A stretch of 6,836 nucleotides of DNA from Gemmatimonadota bacterium (GTDB lineage: Bacteria; Gemmatimonadota; Gemmatimonadetes; JACCXV01). The notes beneath the pieces are model-generated. The model saw only the letters and a program-made list of their open reading frames with translations, did no database searches and was not told the origin of the DNA. Each line of letters starts with the position of its first letter. Position 1 is the first letter of the stretch. Made by a program: the position numbers and the translations under genes. Positions 1-5,642 of the stretch are shown here, in pieces. The stretch covers positions 1 through 6,836 of the forward strand of contig JACCXV010000426.1 in assembly GCA_013696835.1 (NCBI GenBank), written 5' to 3'.

Positions 1-587
1 GCATTGCACTGCACGACGTCGCACGAGGCCACCCACTCCCTCCAGCGCGGCAGCGGCCGAGGGTAGCGCAAACCGCCGCGGGCCCTGCCCAGCAGCAGGC
101 TGTGGAGGTCGGCGTAGATCGGACCGCGGAACGAGCGCCGGAGGCGCTTCAGCGTGGAGAGCGTGAGCTCGTTGCCGGCCACGAAGTTCACGTACAGGAC
201 GTCCACCTCCCGCAGAGCCGGCTCCAGCTCCTCGAGAGCGAGCGGGGGCACGCCTCCCGTCAGGGTCTCGCGGCGCCGGTCGGGACTCGTGTAGTGGAGC
301 TCGACGCGGTTCTGCGGCTGGTCGGCCGGCACGAGGAAACGCGTATCCACGCCAAGAGCGGCGAGCTCCGCCCGGACGAAGGCGCGCGCGTCGCCCCCAA
401 CCTTGAGCACGGGGACCACGAAGCTCGGGTGCGGCGCAAGGGCTGCCAGGGCGTGCAGGCCGTGTGTGATGCCTCCCAGGCTTTCAACGGGCTTCCCCTC
501 GAACGGGAGGATGCGGTCCAGGACCACCGTGCCGACGACCCCCAGCACGCGGTCCGTTCCAGGCACGGAGTCGGCGGTCCCCGTCAC
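1..587 (-). CDS. PfkB-family carbohydrate kinase, N-terminal part
   Basis: This frame is open from GTG 587 to the window edge, giving 195 residues, about two thirds of a typical 300-residue PfkB (ribokinase-like) kinase that phosphorylates sugars or nucleosides with ATP. Visible family features are the first beta strand VVGTVVLDRI (17-26), a glycine pair in LGGITHGLHALAALA (37-51), VPVLKVGGDARAFVRAELAA then LGVDT (58-82), NRVELHY (93-99), TGGVPPL (110-116), VNFVAGNELT (133-142) and YADLHSLLLG (158-167). The C-terminal anion hole and catalytic Asp (GAGD motif) would lie off the left edge. The usual Asn after the glycine pair is replaced (GGITHG), so this is not a standard ribokinase; I recall similar uncharacterised PfkB proteins but cannot name a substrate. 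The GTG overlaps the glycosyltransferase stop as GTGA, suggesting translational coupling. GTGs at 566 and 548 are alternative starts. An envelope-sugar role is inferred only from the neighbour. Confidence 0.85.
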   Translation of the reverse strand, partial: MTGTADSVPGTDRVLGVVGTVVLDRILPFEGKPVESLGGITHGLHALAALAPHPSFVVPVLKVGGDARAFVRAELAALGVDTRFLVPADQPQNRVELHYTSPDRRRETLTGGVPPLALEELEPALREVDVLYVNFVAGNELTLSTLKRLRRSFRGPIYADLHSLLLGRARGGLRYPRPLPRWREWVASCDVVQCN

Positions 588-1630
588 GCCCCGTTCACGC
601 CCCCCCTCCCGAGCCGCAAGGTTTCCAGCGAAGCACCGAGCACGCCCGCGACGGTGAGCGCGTGCATGCATTCGAGATCGAAGGGACACTCGTTCCTCAC
701 GCACGGACTGCAGAAGAGGAGCTCCCGCAGCACGCGGCTGCGGGCCCCGCGCGGAGCCGTCACGCGCTCGTCCGCGGCCCCGCAGAGGTCGAGGAGGGGG
801 GTCCCGAGCGCCGCCGCCAGGTGCATCGGGCCCGTGTCGTTGGTGACCATGAGGTCCACTCGGCGCAGCACCGCCATGAGCGACTTCACGGTCGTCCGGC
901 CGGCGAGCGACGCCGCGCCGGTCACACCGGCCGCGACGCGCGCGGGAAGGTCGCCCTCGCGCGCGCCGCCCAGGACCACGACCCGGGCATCTACCGCCTC
1001 GCGCAGCGCGCTTCCGAGAGCCACGAACCGCTGCGCTGGCCACCGCCGGGCGGGCCCGTTCGCGCCAGGATTGAGCGCCACGAAGGGACCCCTTCCCCCG
1101 GCCTCCTCGAGGAGCCGCGCCGCGGCACGCTCCGCCGCATGCGGGACGTGTAGCGGATAGAGCTCCGGAACCGGACAGCCGAGCACGTGCTCCACGAGCT
1201 CCGCGTAGTCGCGCGAGCGATGGTAGCGGGGATCGTAGTGTGCGGGAACGCGCAGCGGAAAGGGCGGCGCCTGGCGGCGCGGCAGGACGTCCGTGAGCAG
1301 CGCTGAGCGCCCGTCTGTGGCGCGCCCCACGCGCCGGGGAACGCCGGCCAGCCGCAGAACGAGAGCGGAGGAGAACGATGCGGGGCAGACGATCCCCACG
1401 TCCTGCGAACCGGCGATGGCGCGGCCCACCTCCCAGGCCTGCAACGCTCGCCGCGCCCGGGGGTCCACGGGTGAGAGCGTCACGCCGTCGAGGCCCTCGT
1501 AGACCGGATGGACGTAAGGGGGCGCCAGCACTGTCAGCCGCACACCTGGCGCACGGGCGAGCGCAGCCACCGACGGCAAGGCCATGACCGCGTCACCGAT
1601 CCAGTTCGGAGCGCGCAGGAGGATCCTCAG
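584..1630 (-). CDS. Glycosyltransferase family 9, lipopolysaccharide heptosyltransferase (WaaF type)
   Basis: GT9 heptosyltransferases transfer L-glycero-D-manno-heptose from ADP-heptose to the inner core of lipopolysaccharide at the cytoplasmic face of the inner membrane. From the start chosen the protein is 348 residues, typical of WaaF. Motifs are NWIGDAVMALPS (9-20), the nucleotide-sugar segment NPGANGPARRWP (187-198) and TNDTGPMHLAAALGTP (263-278). Starting at CTG 1630 puts the conserved Asp of NWIGD at residue 13, as in E. coli WaaF and WaaC. No ATG, GTG or TTG lies suitably placed: the nearest downstream ATG (1585) would delete the NWIGD motif and upstream GTGs lie deep inside lepA. 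Alternatives are CTG 1633 and CTG 1669, the latter overlapping the lepA stop as CTGA (361 residues). Near the C-terminus are four cysteines (C307, C310, C315, C321), a pattern I have seen in related proteins. The stop overlaps the next gene's GTG. Family is firm; exact acceptor and waaF identity are not proven. Confidence 0.9.
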   Translation of the reverse strand: MRILLRAPNWIGDAVMALPSVAALARAPGVRLTVLAPPYVHPVYEGLDGVTLSPVDPRARRALQAWEVGRAIAGSQDVGIVCPASFSSALVLRLAGVPRRVGRATDGRSALLTDVLPRRQAPPFPLRVPAHYDPRYHRSRDYAELVEHVLGCPVPELYPLHVPHAAERAAARLLEEAGGRGPFVALNPGANGPARRWPAQRFVALGSALREAVDARVVVLGGAREGDLPARVAAGVTGAASLAGRTTVKSLMAVLRRVDLMVTNDTGPMHLAAALGTPLLDLCGAADERVTAPRGARSRVLRELLFCSPCVRNECPFDLECMHALTVAGVLGASLETLRLGRGGVNGA

Positions 1631-1635
1631 CAGAA

Positions 1636-1642
1636 CCCTCTC
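1636..1642 (-). promoter_or_regulatory. Candidate ribosome binding site before the CTG start of the glycosyltransferase
   Basis: GAGAGGG on the minus strand (1642-1636) precedes CTG at 1633 by 2 bases and CTG at 1630 by 5 bases. The 5-base spacing favours the start at 1630. The match is partial, so support is moderate. Confidence 0.45.
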
Positions 1643-1665
1643 GACGGCTCTGCGGTTCGCATCCG

Positions 1666-3459
1666 TCAGTCCGTTTGCAGGACCGCCAGGAACGCCTCCT
1701 GCGGGATCTCCACGGAGCCCACCTGCTTCATGCGTCGCTTCCCCTCCTTCTGCTTCTCCAGGAGCTTCCGCTTGCGCGTGATGTCGCCGCCGTAGCACTT
1801 CGCGGTGACGTTCTTGCGCAGCGGCCGGACCGTCTCGCGAGAGATGACCTTGCTGCCGATCGCCGCCTGGATGACGACCTCGTAGAGCTGGCGCGGGATC
1901 AGGCCCTTGAGCTTCTCCGCCATGCGCTTCCCCCACTCGTACGCGTGGTCCCGGTGCAGGATCGTCGAGAGCGCATCCAGGGAATCGCCGTTGATGAGGA
2001 TGTCGAGCTTCACCAGGTCGGAAGGGCGGTAGTCGAGGAACTCGTAGTCGAACGAGGCGTAGCCGCGGCTGGTGGACTTCAGCTTGTCGAAGAAGTCGAG
2101 GATGATCTCGGCCAGCGGCAGCTCGTAGAGGATCTCGACGCGCGTGGGATCCAGGTACTTCATCTCGGTGTGCACGCCCCGCCGCTCCTGGCAGAGCTTC
2201 ATCACGCCCCCGATGTACTCGGTGGGGAGCACGATCGTGGATCGCACGATCGGCTCCTCGATGCGCTCGATCTCAACGGCGGGGGGGAGCTCGGTGGGGT
2301 TTTCGATGCACACCATCGGCTTGCCCTGGCGATACACGTGGTACTCCACGCTTGGAACGGTGGTGATCAGGTCGAGGTCGAACTCGCGCTCGAGCCTCTC
2401 CTGCACGATCTCCATGTGCAGCATGCCGAGGAAGCCGCAGCGGAAGCCGAATCCGAGCGCTCCCGAGGTCTCGGGCTCGTAGCTCAGCGCGGCATCGTTC
2501 AGCTGCAGCCGCTCGAGCGCGTCGCGCAGGTCCGGGTACTGCTCGGTGTCGGTCGGATAGAGGCCGCTGAAGACCATCGGCTTCACCTCGCGATAGCCGG
2601 GCAGCGGCTCGGCGGCGGGGCGGCGCGTGTCGGTGATGGTGTCTCCCGCACGCGCATCGGCGACGCGTCGAATCGAGGCCACCACGTAACCCACCTCGCC
2701 CACGCCGAGGGACGCCGAGGGCTTCATGCCGAGCCGCAAACGACCCACCTCCGTGACCTCGTGGCGCGCGCCGCTCGAGAAGAACGTGATCTGCTGCCCC
2801 GCCCGGACCGAGCCGTCCACGACCCGGATGTAGGGAATCGCGCCCCTGTACTTGTCGAAGGACGAGTCGAAGATGAGCGCGCGGAGGGGAGCGTCCGGCC
2901 GGCCGGAGGGGGCGGGGATGCGCTCCACGATCGCTTCCAGGATCTGCGGGACGCCCACGCCCTCGCGAGCGGAGGCGCGCAGCACCTCGTCATCCCGCAC
3001 GCCGATCAGCTCGACGAGGTCCAGCACGACGCGCTCCACCTCTGCGCTCGGCATGTCGATCTTGTTCACGACCGGGATCACGACGAGGTCGTTCTCGAGT
3101 GCGAGGTACAGGTTCGAGAGCGTCTGCGCCTCGATGCCCTGGGTGGCGTCCACGACGAGCAGCGCCCCCTCGCAGGCTGCGAGGCTGCGGCTCACCTCGT
3201 ACGAGAAGTCCACGTGCCCCGGCGTGTCGATCAGGTTCAGCGCGTAGGTCGCCTCCGGGCGGCGGTACGCCATCGTGATCGCGTGCGCCTTGATCGTGAT
3301 GCCCCGCTCGCGCTCGAGGTCCATGCTGTCGAGGACCTGCTCCTTCATCTCGCGCTTGTCGAGCGTACCCGTGGCCTCGAGGAGGCGGTCGGCGAGCGTG
3401 GACTTCCCGTGATCGATGTGGGCGATGATGCAGAAATTGCGGATGAGGCGGGGATCCAT
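1666..3459 (-). CDS. lepA: Elongation factor 4 (LepA), ribosomal back-translocase GTPase
   Basis: LepA is a cytoplasmic translational GTPase related to EF-G; it binds the ribosome and has been implicated in back-translocation and in 30S subunit maturation. The 597-residue protein is complete, close to E. coli LepA (599). G-domain motifs are all present: G1 AHIDHGKS (13-20), G2 RGITIKA (52-58), G3 DTPGH with catalytic His82 (78-82) and G4 NKID (132-135). The EF-G-like domains follow, then the LepA-specific C-terminal domain with the basic signature TAKCYGGDITRKRKLLEKQK near residues 550-570. The start MDPRLIRNF matches the usual LepA N-terminus. No Shine-Dalgarno sequence precedes the ATG; the nine bases before it read GACCTCCCC. 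A TAGATT element at 3474-3469 could be a -10 box for an almost leaderless transcript, but no good -35 is visible. The glycosyltransferase gene follows 35 bases downstream. Identification is secure. Confidence 0.98.
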   Translation of the reverse strand: MDPRLIRNFCIIAHIDHGKSTLADRLLEATGTLDKREMKEQVLDSMDLERERGITIKAHAITMAYRRPEATYALNLIDTPGHVDFSYEVSRSLAACEGALLVVDATQGIEAQTLSNLYLALENDLVVIPVVNKIDMPSAEVERVVLDLVELIGVRDDEVLRASAREGVGVPQILEAIVERIPAPSGRPDAPLRALIFDSSFDKYRGAIPYIRVVDGSVRAGQQITFFSSGARHEVTEVGRLRLGMKPSASLGVGEVGYVVASIRRVADARAGDTITDTRRPAAEPLPGYREVKPMVFSGLYPTDTEQYPDLRDALERLQLNDAALSYEPETSGALGFGFRCGFLGMLHMEIVQERLEREFDLDLITTVPSVEYHVYRQGKPMVCIENPTELPPAVEIERIEEPIVRSTIVLPTEYIGGVMKLCQERRGVHTEMKYLDPTRVEILYELPLAEIILDFFDKLKSTSRGYASFDYEFLDYRPSDLVKLDILINGDSLDALSTILHRDHAYEWGKRMAEKLKGLIPRQLYEVVIQAAIGSKVISRETVRPLRKNVTAKCYGGDITRKRKLLEKQKEGKRRMKQVGSVEIPQEAFLAVLQTD

Positions 3460-3484
3460 GGGGAGGTCAATCTAATCCAAAGAG

Positions 3485-3502
3485 GCCGCGGATCGTCGCG
3501 GC
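3485..3502 (-). terminator. GC hairpin upstream of lepA, possible weak terminator or leader structure
   Basis: GCCGCG (3485-3490) and CGCGGC (3497-3502) form a perfect 6-base stem around a 6-base loop. On the minus strand the stem is followed by CTCTTT, a short and imperfect T-run. It lies about 150 bases past the gamma-glutamyltransferase stop and 25 bases before the lepA ATG. It could end the upstream transcript, attenuate lepA, or be chance in GC-rich sequence. Confidence 0.3.
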
Positions 3503-3651
3503 ATCGGTCAGGCCCCCGGCGCTGGCTGACGCCCGAAGAAGCGCACCGCCTCCTCGACCGTGTCCAGACGGCGCTCCACGGCGCCGGCGGAGGCGTCGCA
3601 TGCTGCGTGCGGACCTGGCCGTGACCGGCCTTCCCTGCGGCCCCGCCACGC

Positions 3652-5526
3652 CTACCACGCGATCCCGTAGTCGTCGCCGAAGTCGCTGGAGCCGCCCCAC
3701 AGGGTCCCGTGCTGCCGGTCGAAGAAGATCGCGTTGATGGGCCCCGACGTTCGTGGCGCCAGATCCAGCTCGTAGCCCATCCCCTGCAGCTCCTGCCGCA
3801 CCCATTCCGGAACCGCCTCGTGAAGCGTCAGACGGCCCGGCAGAGACTCGTGGCTGCCGAACGAGCTGCGCATCTGATAGCTGGTGATGTTCGGGGCCTC
3901 GACCGCCTGCTGCACGGTCATGCCGAACTCGACGACGTTCAGGAAGAACTGCAGCAGGTTCTGGTCCTGCGCGTCGCCGCCCTGTACGGCGAAGGAGAGG
4001 AACGGCCGGCCGTCCTTCAGGGCGAGCCCGGGGGTGAGGGTCGCGCGCGGGCGCTTTCCCGGCACGAGCACGTTGAAGGGATTCTCGGCCTCGTCGAGGA
4101 CGAAGCTCTGCATCCGCTGGCTCATCCCGATGCCCGTCTCGCCCGCGATGACCGCGGGGATCCAGCCTCCGCTGGGCGTGACGGAAACCACCCACCCCTC
4201 CTCGTCCGCCGCCTGGATCGAGGTGGTTCCTCTGAAGAAGGCGTCGGTCGATGCGCGCGCCTCGCCCCCGGCGGGTCGCGCGGGCCGCGGCGCAGCGTCG
4301 GGCCAGTTCTCCAGCAGCTCAAGATGGGGATTCGTGCGCTTCATGAACGGATACGGATCGCCCGGACCTATCTCGGGGTCGTTCCGATCGGGGTCGATGA
4401 GCTCGGCCCGTTCCCTGGCGTATTCCTTGGACAGCAGTCCCTCGAGAGGCTCCTCGGGCGGGAAGTAGGGGTCACCGTAGTAGAAATCGCGGTCGGCGAA
4501 GGCGAGGCTCATCGCCTGGTACAGGGTGTGGATGTACCGGGCGCTGTTGTAGCCCATCGACGCCAGATCCAGGCCTTCGAGAATGTTCAGCGCCTGCAGC
4601 ATCACGGGGCCCTGGACCCAGCTCGTCAGCTTGTAGACTTCGATCCCCTTGTAGGTCGTCATCACCGGCTCCTCGATCCGCACCTTCCAGTTGGCGAGAT
4701 CCTCGAGGGTGATGAGGCCACCCTCCGCACGCGAGCCCGCGACGAACGCCTCGGCGATGTCCCCCCTGTAGAAGCGCTCGTACGCCGCGTAGATCGCTTC
4801 CTTGCGGCTGCTCCCGCGTTCGAGCGCGTGTTGCTCGGCCTCGACGAGCTTGCGCAGGGTCGCCGCCAGATCGGGCTGCCGAAGGATCTCCCCGGGGAGC
4901 GGCGCTTCGCGGCCGTTTCCGCGATGCGGAAGGAGGACCTTCGCGGAGTGCGTCCACTCCTTGATCCGATCCTTGGCTCGCTCGATGCCGTCGGCCGCCT
5001 CCTGCTCGATCGGATAGCCGTCGGCCATGTCGATGGCCGGTGCGAGGACGTCGCCGAGGCTCAACCGCCCGTACTCGGCCAGCATGACCAGCAGCCCGCC
5101 GGGCGTCCCCGGCGTCACCGCTGCGAGCGCGCCGTATTCCGGCGGATGGTCCATGCCCCGCTCGCGAAAGAACGCGGGAACCGCGCCTGTAGGGGCCACC
5201 CCCAGAGCGTTGATTCCACGCACCTTCCCGGCGCGGGGATCGTAGATCAGGGCCTGGGTCTCGCCGCCCCAGCTCAACACGTCCCACATCGTGGCGACGG
5301 CCGCGAGCATCGCGCAGGAAGCGTCGACGGCGTTGCCGCCCTTCTCGAACATCATCGCCCCGGCGGTCGCCCCCAGCGGCTTGCCGGTGATGGCCACCCA
5401 GTGACGACCGTGCAGCACGGGCTTTGCCGTGCGCTGGGCGGCGAGCTCCGGCGGCCGCAGGAGAGCCACGCAGAGCGCCAGCAGAGCCCACCCGAAGCCG
5501 CGGTACCTCGGCGGAACGACGATCAT
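3652..5526 (-). CDS. Gamma-glutamyltransferase-family protein (secreted Ntn hydrolase), divergent active site
   Basis: This 624-residue protein belongs to the gamma-glutamyltransferase/acylase family, whose precursors cleave themselves so that a Thr becomes the N-terminal nucleophile of the small subunit. Residues 1-30 look like a Sec signal peptide: Arg7 and Arg9, a hydrophobic ALLALCVALL core, and likely cleavage after LAA. Family landmarks are EKGGNAVDAS (61-70), VTPGTPGG (137-144) and the processing site GTTSIQ (433-438), making Thr434 the predicted nucleophile, equivalent to E. coli Thr391. By hand alignment from memory, several substrate residues of classical enzymes are changed: the Arg of FREMAP is Leu in INALGVAP (105-112), TTH is TTS, the PPPSSGG loop is TSWVQGP (301-307), and the SSM motif is ATL (495-497). 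The GG of the oxyanion loop survives (QGGD, 515-518). It probably acts in the periplasm, but transpeptidase activity on glutathione is doubtful; it may be an acylase or amidohydrolase. E. coli Ggt is 580 residues. Family assignment is firm, substrate unknown. It starts 116 bases after priA. Confidence 0.9.
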   Translation of the reverse strand: MIVVPPRYRGFGWALLALCVALLRPPELAAQRTAKPVLHGRHWVAITGKPLGATAGAMMFEKGGNAVDASCAMLAAVATMWDVLSWGGETQALIYDPRAGKVRGINALGVAPTGAVPAFFRERGMDHPPEYGALAAVTPGTPGGLLVMLAEYGRLSLGDVLAPAIDMADGYPIEQEAADGIERAKDRIKEWTHSAKVLLPHRGNGREAPLPGEILRQPDLAATLRKLVEAEQHALERGSSRKEAIYAAYERFYRGDIAEAFVAGSRAEGGLITLEDLANWKVRIEEPVMTTYKGIEVYKLTSWVQGPVMLQALNILEGLDLASMGYNSARYIHTLYQAMSLAFADRDFYYGDPYFPPEEPLEGLLSKEYARERAELIDPDRNDPEIGPGDPYPFMKRTNPHLELLENWPDAAPRPARPAGGEARASTDAFFRGTTSIQAADEEGWVVSVTPSGGWIPAVIAGETGIGMSQRMQSFVLDEAENPFNVLVPGKRPRATLTPGLALKDGRPFLSFAVQGGDAQDQNLLQFFLNVVEFGMTVQQAVEAPNITSYQMRSSFGSHESLPGRLTLHEAVPEWVRQELQGMGYELDLAPRTSGPINAIFFDRQHGTLWGGSSDFGDDYGIAW

Positions 5527-5530
5527 GGGT

Positions 5531-5535
5531 CCTCC
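5531..5535 (-). promoter_or_regulatory. Ribosome binding site of the gamma-glutamyltransferase-family gene
   Basis: On the minus strand GGAGG is followed by a 4-base spacer (ACCC) and ATG at 5526. The spacer is slightly short but this is the clearest Shine-Dalgarno match in the window. It fixes the start at 5526 and argues against the long open extension of this frame back into priA. Confidence 0.75.
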
Positions 5536-5568
5536 ACGGCAGGAGAGACGACCGGGCACCGGATGAGA

Positions 5569-5585
5569 CGCTCGCCCGAGCGGGC
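5569..5585. other. Overlapping short palindromes in the priA-ggt gap
   Basis: CGCTCG (5569-5574) and CGAGCG (5577-5582) form a perfect inverted repeat around two bases. The overlapping pair GCCCG (5574-5578) and CGGGC (5581-5585) forms a second one. The two-base loops are too tight for a good RNA hairpin and no T-run follows on the minus strand, so this is not a clear terminator for priA. It abuts the tandem repeat directly. It could be a protein-binding site or chance in GC-rich DNA. Confidence 0.3.
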
Positions 5586-5633
5586 GGACTTGAGATGGGT
5601 TCCTGGCGCGGACTGAAGATGGGTTCCCGGCAC
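5586..5633. repeat. Two-copy 24-base imperfect tandem repeat in the priA-ggt gap
   Basis: Two adjacent 24-base units occupy 5586-5609 and 5610-5633. Each follows the pattern GGACT, two variable bases, AGATGGGTTCC, a variable base, GGC, a variable base, C. They match at 20 of 24 positions; the differences are at unit positions 6, 7, 19 and 23. The repeat begins 10 bases downstream of the priA stop and is not part of either flanking gene. Possible roles include a protein-binding site array, a fragment of a dispersed intergenic repeat, or the remnant end of a transposon with repeated transposase-binding sites. The window contains no transposase to decide between these. Confidence 0.8.
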
Positions 5634-5642
5634 TGATTGCAC

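Noticed and set aside
260..487. Minus-strand 75-codon frame
   Set aside because: It is a shifted frame of the PfkB kinase, whose own frame is open from 587 to the edge and carries the family motifs.
2229..2252. Perfect 8-base inverted repeat CGATCGTG-GATCG-CACGATCG, also a direct repeat of GCACGATCG
   Set aside because: It lies inside lepA and is explained by two nearby Ile-Val pairs using the same codons (PIVRSTIVLP). No reason to call an operator.
1675..3624. Long plus-strand open frame (649 codons) opposite lepA
   Set aside because: It lies antisense to a complete, motif-perfect LepA and its product is low-complexity, rich in His, Arg, Leu, Val and Asp. GC-rich codon bias commonly keeps the opposite strand open.
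3617..3630. Short hairpin GGCCG-TGAC-CGGCC after the gamma-glutamyltransferase-family stop
   Set aside because: The stem is only five pairs and no T-run follows on the minus strand, so it is not a credible intrinsic terminator.
3467..4195. Minus-strand frame of 242 codons ending 7 bases before lepA, including a 44-codon ATG frame from 3601
   Set aside because: Most of it overlaps the C-terminal half of the gamma-glutamyltransferase-family protein in another frame. The remaining tail is Arg/Gly-rich and does not look like a folded protein.
3709..5616. Long plus-strand open frame (635 codons) opposite the gamma-glutamyltransferase-family gene
   Set aside because: It is an antisense shadow of a recognised gene and shows no family motifs.
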